A stretch of 64,000 bases of DNA. Origin: Globodera rostochiensis. Taxonomy: Eukaryota > Nematoda > Chromadorea > Rhabditida > Heteroderidae. The notes under the pieces were generated by a model, which worked only from the letters and a program-made list of their open reading frames with translations, had not been told where the DNA came from and did no database searches. Positions 34,987-45,630 of the stretch are shown piece after piece. The stretch is taken from assembly GCA_018350325.1 (NCBI GenBank), contig JAEVLN010000001.1, positions 6,353,254-6,417,253 on the forward strand. Reading direction: 5' to 3'. The position numbers and the translations under genes were made by a program. Numbering within the stretch: position 1 is the stretch's first letter; every line of letters begins with the position of its first letter.

Positions 34987-35596
34987 GGCTAAAATGGAGT
35001 TTAGGTAACACGCTCAAAATTCGACAATTCATATACCAATCGACTCCTCTCTAAGCCTAACGCACGAACCTGCAAAAACTTTCTGCGGAAACCATTTTGA
35101 AGAAAGTTATGGCCACTCAAAGTTGGCCAAAAACCATAGGGGGACCCTTTTGCTCAAAATTTTTGGAATATTTTTTATTCTAAAAATGGTTTGAAAATAT
35201 GTTATTTCATGCTCTGATTACGAATTCGTCAATAGAAAATCAAATTGAGCATTTAAAGCGGTTTTTAAACCGGTTTAAAATTTTGGAAATTAAGGAAAAA
35301 CCTTTAAACCGGTTTAAAAACCGCTTTAAATGCTCAATTTGATTTTCTATTGACGAATTCGTAATCAGAGCATGAAATAACATATTTTCAAACCATTTTT
35401 AGAATAAAAAATATTCCAAAAATTTTGAGCAAAAGGGTCTCCCTATGGTTTTTGGCCAACTTTGAGTGGCCATAACTTTCTTCAAAATGGTTTCCGCAGA
35501 AAAATTTTTGCAGATTCGTGCGTTAGGCTTAGAGAGGAGTCGATTGGTATATGAATTGTCGAATTTTGAGCGTGTTACCTAAACTCCATTTTTACC
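34987..35596. mobile_element. 610-bp foldback element, present only in duplication copy A
   Basis: The element is nearly one long palindrome. Its left arm (GGCTAAAATGGAGTTTAGG...) returns as the inverted right arm (...CCTAAACTCCATTTTTACC), with about 290-base arms meeting near 35280. A direct repeat ATCAATTA flanks it (34979-34986 and 35597-35604). Copy B has a single ATCAATTA at the matching place (about 39498-39505), the empty site. Confidence 0.92.
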
Positions 35597-35666
35597 ATCA
35601 ATTATTTAAAAACATGAGAAGATGTTAAAGGGGTCACCCCGGGGCCGAATCGTCAGGGCCGAAACC

Positions 35667-35802
35667 GGATATTGTGAAGTATAGCGGCTTTTTTGTTCCT
35701 GAACCAATTCCGACAAATTTGTCTCCTCGAGTCCTATTCAATGACATATCATTTGTCGGAATTGGTTCAGGAACAAACAAGCCGCTATACTTCACAATAT
35801 TC
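35667..35802. mobile_element. 136-bp palindromic element, present only in duplication copy A
   Basis: Inverted arms ATATTGTGAAGTATAGCGGC / GCCGCTATACTTCACAATAT continue into GTTCCTGAACCAATTCCGAC and its inverse. The flanks are an 8-bp direct repeat CCGAAACC (35659-35666 and 35803-35810). Copy B has one uninterrupted CCGAAACC at about 39577-39584. Confidence 0.88.
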
Positions 35803-35949
35803 CCGAAACCTCCCGCTCCGGGTTAAACCCCTTGAACTGTCTGCTAAAGTGCAACTGAGCCACCAGCAGTCTAGTCGGGGAGTTATCTTCACTATGCTGT
35901 CCTTTTTTCTCACATTTTTGTTCAAAAGACGTTATTCATTTTTAGCGAA

Positions 35950-37012
35950 ATGCACCCTAATGCCTTTTTGCTCGTCAATGGAGAAGCGGTTTACGTGAAC
36001 AATCGCGTGGGTTAAATAAATGGAGAATTTCTTAAATTTTATCATTTTAGTTGTTGGCTGCTTATTCAACTTTTTTCGAAACTTTGTTTTTCGGAGAGAA
36101 TGCCGAAGAAGTGCCAAAGATTCAGATTGGCGATGTTCCGGACGCTGTCGCAAATTTTAAACGACTTATTTCAACAATTCACCCACTGAACGTGGAGTTG
36201 GACGGTAAAATGATAAACAATTTGAACAGAGAGAAAGTTCCAAATAATATGTCCAGATGAATGCATTGATGCCGTTTTTCTCTTGGCGAATCGTTTTTTG
36301 TTGGGTTACGTTGTGCATAGCTGTTATGACTTTTTGATGTACAAGAGCGTGAAGGCAGATCGGTAAAAGTTTACTGAATAGTTGATACCTTTTTGTAATC
36401 AACCAAATTTTAAATTCAAATTTGTCTAAGCGATTTGCTTGTGCGCTTCGACGATGCTTTGCTGGTCAATGGCGAAGTTGTGCAAGTGAACAAACACGTG
36501 AGTTAATTAAAATTTGAAAATCTTAAAATTTGTGATTTTTCAGCAGCTGTCGAGCCATTCGAAATATTTCCAAACTTTGTTTTTCGGAGAGAATGCAGAG
36601 GCAATTCCAAAAGTTCATATTGACAATGTTCCGGACGCAGTCGTAACTTTTAAACGACTCATTTCAACAATGGACCCACTTAACGTGGAGTTGGACGGTA
36701 AAATGATAACATTTTGGTGAGAGAGAAAGTTCCGAATAATAATTCAGATGAATGTGTTGAGAACGTTTGGCTGTTGGCAAAGCGATTTTCGTTGGGATCT
36801 GTGCATAATCGCTGTTTGAAATTTCGGTTCAGAAATATTCCGGTCCAAATTACGCAAAATATAATTAACACATTTCAATTCCATTTAAGAAGGGGCCGAT
36901 AGTGGTGGGTGCGCGCGAACTTTCTGCTGCAAAGAAGGCCTATTTTGACAAGAAATCGAAGACCGACAAATTTGGACTTCAAGAAATTGAGAAAGGAATT
37001 GAGAAACTGTGA
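35950..37012 (+). CDS. Tandem-BTB-domain protein, duplication copy A
   Basis: BTB domains dimerise and commonly link substrates to Cullin-3 ubiquitin ligases. Exons: 35950-36006, 36051-36204, 36257-36362, 36431-36497, 36544-36697, 36748-36842, 36890-37012, giving 251 residues with all phases matching. There are two BTB-like units in series: [49 protein letters not shown], then [48 protein letters not shown] basic tail ([20 protein letters not shown]) follows. The MATH domain of the relative at 43635-45062 is missing. The ATG lies just after a TTTTTAG acceptor-like signal, so an upstream exon is possible. The frame is intact. Confidence 0.78.
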
Positions 37013-38102
37013 GACCACAAGAAGTTATTGACGGAATGTTGGCGGGAGAAATATCCAAAATCTTAACCAACCTATTCGAGCTGCCTTTTTTTGGAATGCA
37101 TGGATTCTTGACTTATAAACATTATATTATCTTTAGGGTGTGTGTTTAACCCAGAAAATCCAGGTTGGTTGTCCCTGGATCTGGATTTGACGCAAACCCG
37201 GATCTGGATTTTCTGGACAAAAATCCAGAAAAAGTCGGCGGTGCCGATAGGCGCCGCCGAGAAAAATTTGATTCGATTTGTTAAGATTTTTAACTGATTT
37301 TAAGAATACGGTTTTTAGCTTTTTTGGAGATTTTCAAGATTTGTTAAGAAATTGATCCCAATATTGGCGAAATGTTTATAGTATTAATTTTTAAAATTGA
37401 GAAAATTAAGAAATCCAAAAATTTTCTCGCAGCACTATCGGTGCCGGCCTTTTATCTATCGAAAAGTCAATCCTTTACTCCGTTGTTCCCCCACCCATTC
37501 AAAAAACGGCTTGCCAAACAGCTTCGAAATCGCACCTAGTGAAATAAACACCGACTGAACGACAAACGTGAAGCCCCCCCCCCCCCTCTCATCAAAAAGA
37601 GGCACACCCAATTAAAACGGGACGGGAACCCACCCAATCGCGCAAGCTTCATCGGATGCTGCGGACCGTAGTGGAAATTGCCGAGGTCTGGATGATGGTA
37701 GAGAAGATACGGCGTTTGTTACATCGAACGGCCAATGGAGAGAGAAAACCAACCATTTTTCATCATCAAATACCTCGCACACTGGAACACTCTAATTTTA
37801 AAGGTTCATAATTCGGGAAGACCCCCCCCCCCACATTAAAGGGAATGTTCCGGCCCGGCATGGGAGTTCAAAATTTAATCTCAAAAATGCTTAGCCCCAA
37901 AACGGCGGTGGATACTTTCGTTGATGTGCATTATTGTTATGTCGTTGACCGGCCCAATGTCGAAGCGACCACAGCTCTAAAATCGACAGAAAATTTGTAA
38001 GTCTGTCAAAAGAAGCATGCAGATGTTCAAGTTTTGGAGGTGTTCACCTAACCGATTAATGTAATGGCCACTCGTTGTGCAACAGACGGGCCAATTCCTC
38101 CA
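37013..38102. other. 3' flank of the BTB gene in copy A
   Basis: The intergenic part of the duplication. It has a GGATCTGGATTT repeat patch (37165-37230), C tracts at 37575 and 37820, and at its end a short piece of the sequence next to the GMP-synthase-like fragment of copy B. No further gene was seen. Confidence 0.5.
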
Positions 38103-39651
38103 CACGATGCCCTTCCTTATCTCTATCAAATTTAGGACGACCCAGGATGCGGCGCTCAATCGGGAGGAAACTACGACATCTTGCACTAGTGCCGTGCCGG
38201 GAAGAGCGATTAGGTGTACAAGACTGATGGTTTATGCTGCTTCCGATACTGATTGTTTATAAAGCTTCCGATATGTGCATATTATGTTCGAGTACAATAT
38301 GAGTACGTATTCTCTGGGTTCCCCATATGTGATGCATAATATATTGTTCTGTTGTATTGTAAATAGAATTGTGATCAACTTGTGCCATTTCTTTAATCAT
38401 ACTATCTTGTCGATGGACTTTTTCTTTTGCACTAGTTGTGAGCGTCATTCCTGCTGTAAAAGAGGGTGCGACACTGCTCTCTTTTTCTCTACTATTTTTT
38501 TATCCTTTTCTCTGTGTCTACCAACGAAAAGAATAGATTGAAGCCCTTCGACAAATACAATCGATTCCCCTCGTTCAGCTGAGGAGTACGAACCCGCAAA
38601 ATTGTTCGTCATTAATTCCCAACGGTAAATGCATGTACATCCCCCATTTTAGGGTCAACATTTGCACAAAACGACCATTCAAAAACTATAAGATAATTAA
38701 ATATTCAATAATCGTCGTTGATTTTATCAATAGGGTGGGGATTTTTAGTTATTTAACTATTTTTTCTGCAACGAAAAACATATTTTTAGTCAAAAATTTT
38801 GTTAACGTCACTATTCGTAACTAAAAAAAACTACAATTGGATCAAAAAAAATTGATGTAACTGCCGAGTTTATGCGACTGACTGCAAAAACCATTCTCGC
38901 CGGAAATCGAATATTTCATCACTATTTTCGCTTATGAACCGGGATTTTGGCCACTATTTTGGCCCTTTTTCGCCACTACTTAGTTAACTATTTGAGAAAA
39001 ATCCCCACCCTATTTATCATCATTATTGGCAACACAAATCGAAAATATACATAATGGACCTTGCAAAATCTCAAAGTCCGTCGAACACTGGTTGTGATAT
39101 GCCGTAAGTTTTGTTTTTATTCTGTCAACTCAGCGCTAACAGAGCTCACTTAGCACTTAGCAGCCAACCGTTCACGGTTTAACCGACCGAAATCTATTTT
39201 AACTTACCGTTCATGGCTTCTTAACCAAGAAATAAGTGTTTGTGGTTAGATTTTATCTAGAAAAATTGAGTTGGTTACCTAAACGGGTCGGGGAAGTTTC
39301 GGCCCCGACGTTTCGGCCCCGACGTTTCGACCCCGCCGTTTCGGCCCCATCCGTCAGCACTCATTTTGGCAATAGTATGGAGGTGTACTTGCTTTATGTG
39401 TTAATTTCACTTTCAGTTGTTTGGTTTCAATTGAATTTTGACATTGAAAATTCTTAAAAATAGTGAAACCAGTATTTGAAGTAAAAAGAATGCCCTAAAT
39501 CAATTAAAAACATGGGAAGATGTTAAAGGGGAAAAAACACCCCGGGGCCGAAACGGCGGGGCCGAATCGTCAGGGCCGAAACCTCCCGCTCCGGGTTAAA
39601 CTCCTTGAACTGTCTGCTAAAGTGCAACTGAGCCACCAGCAGTCTAGTCGG

Positions 39652-40095
39652 CACAGCGCGTCATTTTTGCATTTTATTACCATTTAAGGAAGACAGTGTA
39701 AGACAGTGCACTATCTCGCTTTTCCCTCTCTTTCTCTAACTGTTATCTTCTTTTGGCGTTCTTTCTCACTTTTTTAGCAAATATTTTGACCATCGCGCAC
39801 TTCGCTCTGGAAAACTTTTTTTCCCTCTGTCCGATCCTTCTCAAACTTTCACCATCCCTAGAAAACAAAATGAGGAATTGTTTTTCGGTATCATGATTAA
39901 TGGCTGCGGCCCAGGTCTCGAGTTATAGGGAAAAATGTGCATATTTTATAGAATTTTGATTAAAATGCGTGAAAATCCGTCGGCATAATTTTTGAATTTA
40001 GCGTTTGTTTTCTTTACTTTTATTCACTTTTTTTCGTGCCAATAAACTTGGCTAAATGGTTATGCGGTAATAAAATGCAAAAATGACGCGCTGTG
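39652..40095. mobile_element. 444-bp MITE, present only in duplication copy B
   Basis: Perfect 30-bp terminal inverted repeats begin CACAGCGCGTCATTTTTGCA and continue TTTTATTACC, mirrored at the right end. A direct repeat AGTCGG flanks the element (39646-39651 and 40096-40101). Copy A has the empty site CTAGTCGGGGAG near 35874. No coding capacity. Confidence 0.93.
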
Positions 40096-40172
40096 AGTCG
40101 GGGAGTTATCTTCACTATGCTGTCCTTTTTTCTCACATTTTTGTTCAAAAGACGTTATTCATTTTTAGCGAA

Positions 40173-41235
40173 ATGCACCCTAATGCCTTTTTGCTCGTCA
40201 ATGGAGAAGCGGTTTACGTGAATGCTTGGGTTAAATAAATGGAGAATTTCTTTAAATTTTATCATTTTAGTTGTTGGCTGCTTATTCAACTTTTTTCGAA
40301 ACTTTGTTTTTCGGAGAGAATGCCGAAGAAGTGCCAAAGATTCAGATTGGCGATGTTCCGGACGCTGTCGCAAATTTTAAACGACTTATTTCAACAATGG
40401 ACCCACTGAACGTGGAGTTGGACGGTAAAATGATAAACAATTTGAACAGAGAGAAAGTTCCAAATAATATGTCCAGATGAATGCATTGATGCCGTTTTTC
40501 TCTTGGCGAATCGTTTTTTGTTGGGTTACGTTGTGCATCGCTGTTATGACTTTTTGATGTACAAGAGCATGAAGGCAGATCGGTAAAAGTTTACTGAATA
40601 GTTGATACCTTTTTGTAATCAACCAAATTTTAAATTCAAATTTGTCTAAGCGATTTGCTTGTGCGTTTCGACGATGCTTTGCTGGTCAATGGCGAAGTTG
40701 TGCAAGTGAACAAACACGTGAGTTAATTAAAATTTGAAAATTCTTTTAAAATTTGTGATTTTTCAGCAGCTGTCGAGCCATTCGAAATATTTCCAAACTT
40801 TGTTTTTCGGAGAGAATGCAGAAGCAATTCCAAAAGTTCATATTGACGATGTCCCGGACGCAGTCGCAACTTTTAAACGACTCATTTCAACAATGGACCC
40901 ACTGGACGTGGAGTTGGACGGTAAAATGATAAACAATTTGGGCAGAGAAAATTCCGAATAATATGTTCAGATGAATGTGTTGAGAACGTTTGGCTGTTGG
41001 CAAAGCGATTTTCGTTGGGATCTGTGCATAATCGCTGTTTGAAATTTCGGTTCAGAAATATTCCGGTCCAAATTACGCAAAATATAATTAACACATTTCA
41101 ATTCCATTTAAGAAGGGGCCGATAGTGGTGGGTGCGCGCGAACTTTCTGCTGCAAAGAAGGCCTATTTTGACAAGAAATCGAAGACCGACAAATTTGGAC
41201 TTCAAGAAATTGAGAAAGGAATTGAGAAACTGTGA
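40173..41235 (+). CDS. Tandem-BTB-domain protein, duplication copy B
   Basis: The duplicate of the gene at 35950-37012. Exons: 40173-40229, 40271-40424, 40477-40582, 40651-40717, 40767-40920, 40971-41065, 41113-41235, again 251 residues. Differences from copy A are few: exon 1 ends VYVNAW instead of VYVNNR (a local indel around the donor), STMDPLN replaces STIHPLN, HRC- and HSC-type changes occur, and [10 protein letters not shown] replaces [10 protein letters not shown]. No stop or frameshift separates the copies, which suggests selection or a very recent event. Confidence 0.78.
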
Positions 41236-42299
41236 GACCACAAGAAGTTATTGACGGAATGTTGGCGGGAGAAATATCCAAAATCTTAACCAACCTATTC
41301 GAGCTGCCTTTTTTTGGAATGCATGGATTCTTGACTTATAAACATTATATTATCTTTAGGGTGTGTGTTTAACCCAGAAAATCCAGGTTGGTTGTGCCTG
41401 GATCTGGATTTGACGAAAACCCGGATCTGGATTTTCTGGACAAAAATCCAGAAAAAGTCGGCGGTGCCGATAGGCGCCGCCGAGAAAAATTTGATTCGAT
41501 TTGTTAAGATTTTTAACTGATTTTAAGAATACGGTTTTTAGCTTTTTTGGAGATTTTCAAGATTTGTTAAGAAATTGATCCCAATATTGGCGAAATGTTT
41601 ATAGTATTAATTTTTAAAATTGAGAAAATTAAGAAATCCAAAAATTTTCTCGCAGCACTATCGGTGCCGGCCTTTTATCTATCGAAAAGTCAATCCTTTA
41701 CTCCGTTGTTCCCCCACCCATTCAAAAAACGGCTTGCCAAACAGCTTCGAAATCGCACCTAGTGAAATAAACACCGACTGAACGACAAACGTGAAGCCCC
41801 CCCCCCTCTCATCAAAAAGAGGCACACCCAATTAAAACGGGACGGGAACCCACCCAATCGCGCAAGCTTCATCGGATGCTGCGGACCGTAGTGGAAATTG
41901 CCGAGGTCTGGATGATGGTAGAGAAGATACGGCGTTTGTTACATCGAACGGCCAATGGAGAGAGAAAACCAACCATTTTTCATCATCAAATACCTCGCAC
42001 ACTGGAACACTCTAATTTTAAAGGTTCATAATTCGGGAAGACCCCCCCCCCCCCACATTAAAGGGAATGTTCCGGCCCGGCATGGGAGTTCAAAATTTAA
42101 TCTCAAAAATGCTTAGCCCCAAAACGGCGGTGGATACTTTCGTTGATGTGCATTATTGTTATGTCGTTGACCGGCCCAATGTCGAAGCGACCACAGCTCT
42201 AAAATCGACAGAAAATTTGTAAGTCTGTCAAAAGAAGCATGCAGATGTTCAAGTTTTGGAGGTGTTCACCTAACCGATTAATGTAATGGCCACTCGTTG

Positions 42300-42945
42300 T
42301 GCAACAGACGGGCCAATTCCTCCAGTTTTGATGCTGTCCGTCGACGCGTTTTTGATTGACACTTCCGCAACATACGAAACGGTGGACCTCTGAGAGAAGT
42401 GGGAATTGAATGAAGCAAAGTTAAAGACAGGGTTCGTTCGTTCGCTTTCAACCCGATGTTCTGCAAAGAAAGCATCACTGTATCGGATTCGTTCAGCGCC
42501 TGAACCCATTGTCGATGTGAATGGCGTGCGGAATTCAAAAATTCTTTTTTAAATTTGTTAAAAACAAAGGAACGCCCTTCTCGAAAATTGGCTACGTCCC
42601 CAGCAAGGGCACTTTTTTGGGCAAACATGTTTATTTAATGAAAAAAATAAGCCAAATTACTATCTTTTCCTACAATAGATAAGCCCACAAATCCAATTTC
42701 CATCTCCGATCCAACCTCCCCCTAAAATGTATGCTTTTGTGCACAACGCGGCAAACCGGTGGAGTCGACGCCGCCCGACACCAAAACGAGCACTTCGCCG
42801 GTCGCTCCGACCACGTAATGGCACTTAAGTGAGCAAATTCGACGGAGAAAGTTGTCGATGATTTGGATGCCGTGCTCGGTGAGGTCGGCTTCTGCAAGTT
42901 GCGGTATTTTCTGAGTTCAGCTTTGCCATTTTCCGTCACTTGGAT
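42300..42945 (-). pseudogene. GMP synthase (glutamine-hydrolysing) fragment, frameshifted
   Basis: GMP synthase aminates XMP to GMP. Read on -, the stretch about 42900-42760 encodes LAEADLTEHGIQIIDNFL, then HYVVGATGEVLVLVSGGVDST, which contains the ATP-pyrophosphatase P-loop SGGVDS. The expected VCxxxxHK continuation (VCRVVHKSI) is in another frame. Around 42527-42500 AIHIDNGFRR is followed, after a second frame change, by LNESDTVMLSLQNIGLKANE, which fits the family's HIDNGFMRxxES region. No start and no N-terminal glutaminase domain are visible here. An intron could hide one of the frame changes but not easily both. Confidence 0.7.
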
Positions 42946-43634
42946 GGATGGAAGAAGACCATGCGCCGTTCGGAATTTTCGATGGCTAAATTTGATACAA
43001 ATTTAATTAGGGTTGAGCGGGACCGGGACTAAATTTGGTCCCAGTCAAAAAAAAACCGGGACTGTTGGACAAAAACATGAAAAAAAATGCCTGGTAAAAA
43101 ACCTGGACTAAAATTTCAGTACCAAAATGGAAAAAATTGACCATTTCACATATGTTCCGGCTTCAGTGCATGGAAGATGTCAGAATGCCGGTTTTAAACA
43201 AAAATTCTTCAAAAAAATTCAAGTAATCTCAAATAAATAACAAAAAAGAGCGGGTGACTATTTTTCTTAACAAAATCGTTATCAAATTACCGTATTTTTT
43301 GTTAAAAATCTCAATAAATTCAGTCAAAAATTCAATTTTTTCGGCGGCGATTCCCCCCCCCCCAATCAAATAAAAATTATTGGACCGGATTTGCCGAAAT
43401 TTGTCGGATCGGATAGGGAAAACACCGGATTTCGAATGATCCGTTGCAATCTGATGATGCCCAGGAGTGAAGCAGAATTCGCAAAAAAAAAATTTGTCTT
43501 TTAAAATTTCTAACAAAAATGGAAATAAAACGTAAAATTTTCGATCATTCGTGCCTGAGTTTTGCCAAATGCTAATTTCATTATTTACCATAGCAGGAAT
43601 TAAACTGTCTAGAGTATTCTAACCTGACATCAAA
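42946..43634. other. Spacer between GMP synthase fragment and BATH gene
   Basis: AT-rich with a short CCGGGACT-type direct-repeat patch (43015-43120) and one C tract (43360). No gene seen. Confidence 0.5.
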
Positions 43635-45062
43635 ATGAAACGAGCCGGAGCTCAATCCCTGTCGCCAGACGCGGCTGGTGGTAATCCAAAAAGTCGGAAA
43701 TCCCCTGTTTAACAAATTTATAAATTTAGACAAAAGTTTTTGATTTTTCCTTGCAGGCAAAAAGGGAAAAAGCGGCAAAATGTTTAAACGCAGCGGCAAC
43801 ATTGTGTTCCTGATCCCGAAGTTCAAGGAGTTTTCCGAAAGTGGTCAAGCGGAAGTTCGCAGTGACGGAGTGGAGTACATAAATGGACTGCCGTATTACC
43901 TTTTGGTCCAAAATCGTGACGACAAAATTGACATTTCATTGGTCTGCGAAGTTGACGCAGGTAGCGTAGCAAATAGGTAATTATTAAAACAGTTTGAAAA
44001 TATTTAGAAATTGATGAAAATGTGTGGATCACATACGACGCACTTGGGACGACGTTATACCCAGCAGTGTTAACTGTTGACCTGGAGGTTAGCCGATAAA
44101 AATGCTTTTTTAAATTTTGTTTTAGAGTCTAATAGACTCTGATGGTGGATTATACAACGAAGAGGAGGACTTAATGACATTTGTTGCTCAAATAAACGCA
44201 GACGAAGTCATCGGACCAAGGTCTGTTCTTCCTTGGACATTTTTTGTTAAAAGAATGGGATGAGTTAATTTCTTAAGTTTTCGGACATTTTTGAGGGAGG
44301 GGGGCATTCGTAGTTGATACGATATTTCTAATGAAAGGTGTTGTGACTCAGTCTAAAGTTACGCCTCAGTCACATTCATTTTTAGTGGAGTGGAACCAAA
44401 TGCCGTGTTACTTGTCAATCAAAGTGCGGTGTACGTAAACAATGAAGTGGGTTAAATAATTGGAGAATATCTTAAAATTTATCATTTTAGTTGTTGGCTG
44501 CTTGTTCAACGTTTTTCGAATCTTTGTTTTTTGGTGAGAATGCGGAAGAAGTGCCAAAAATTCAGATTGACGATGTTCCGGACCCCGTCGAAAATTTTGG
44601 GCGATTACTCGCAACAATGGGCCCACCAAACGTGCAGTTGAACGGTAAAATGATAACATTTTGGTGCGAGAGAAAGTTCCAAATAATATGTTCAGATGAA
44701 TGTGTTGAGAACGTTTGGCTGTTGGCGAAGCGATTTTCCATTGGCTCTGTTGAGAAGCGTTGCGTGGAGTTTCTGTTCAAAGAGAGCAAAAAGTCGGCAA
44801 TTTGCAAATTCCGACTGGCGCCTCTTGACAAAAAGGTCCTGCAATTTGCAATAAAATTTAATCGTGATCAATTTAGGAGCAAATTTTGAACGCGATGACC
44901 GAGAAGGACTTTTCGATTTCGCTTGAGGATGGTTACAGCGACAATCTTTATGAAATCAGAAAATTAAATGATCAAGAAATCGAGCTGTTGAGGAAACGGC
45001 AGAAAGAAATTTGCGAGACTGGATTAATTGATGCGGCGGAAGCGTACGGCGGGAACATTTGA
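43635..45062 (+). CDS. MATH-BTB (BATH-type) protein
   Basis: BATH proteins use MATH to bind substrates and BTB to bind Cullin-3; the family is greatly expanded in nematodes. Exons: 43635-43680, 43757-43960, 44009-44088, 44126-44220, 44386-44446, 44491-44644, 44696-44835, 44877-45062, giving 321 residues, all in phase. The first third is MATH-like: [50 protein letters not shown] unit follows: [81 protein letters not shown]. It ends with a charged tail ([18 protein letters not shown]). It is clearly related to the two tandem-BTB genes upstream and keeps the domain they lack. Confidence 0.85.
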
Positions 45063-45630
45063 TTGTTTTGTTGTGGTGGAAAAAAATTGTTTCATGTACA
45101 AAAATGTTTTGATAAATTCATACACCTGGTCATATTGTTGTCTTGTGTGTTATGAGGCAACATTGAAAAAATTTAAGGTTTTTTAATGTTATATAAAGGT
45201 GTTCCTAGGGGTTTTCGGGGTCGTAGGCTCCAATTATGACCTTTTCGAACCCCCCAACCTGAATTCAAAAAATTCTCATCGACATTTGGACGATTTAGAT
45301 GGAGAAGCGAAAAAAATTTTTTCTGCAAATTGTTCAAATTCGGGTTCAGAGTTCGAAATTGGTCGAAATAAAGTCATACTCGGATTTAAGATTCCGAAAA
45401 CCTCTAAGAACACTATTGTTTTAACAAATCCAGCCATAAACAATGAAAATTGAAACAAATTTTTTACGCTTAGACTCAATCGGGGGGAAACTATGACATT
45501 TCGCATTAGTAACCTCATTTTCAGTGTATTTCGGGGCCGCGACATTTTGTCTATTAAGCCAAAATACGATCATTCAGCTACATCATTCGTATACCTAATT
45601 TATTTATTCTGCCGCATTTGGTTTTAAAAG
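45063..45630. other. BATH / secreted-protein 3' intergenic region
   Basis: It contains an imperfect inverted-repeat element, about 45199-45413, with ends GTGTTCCTAGGGGTTTTCGG and CCGAAAACCTCTAAGAACAC. A sequence near 45474 resembles 38154-38195. No exon. Confidence 0.5.

Larger units (their letters stand above)
33789..38102 (+). repeat. Segmental duplication, copy A
   Basis: It aligns base for base with 38340-42324 over about 3.5 kb at high identity, by eye mostly above 95 percent. It contains a full tandem-BTB gene (35950-37012). It differs from copy B by two insertions present only here (34987-35596 and 35667-35802), lacks the one in B (39652-40095), and has other small differences near 34680-34830. 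The identity stops abruptly after CCAATTCCTCCA at the right end. Confidence 0.92.
38340..42324 (+). repeat. Segmental duplication, copy B
   Basis: The second copy of 33789-38102, in direct orientation about 240 bases after copy A. It runs on without a break into the GMP-synthase-like fragment (42300-42945), whereas copy A is cut off at the corresponding point. B is therefore the more complete copy on that side. Confidence 0.92.
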
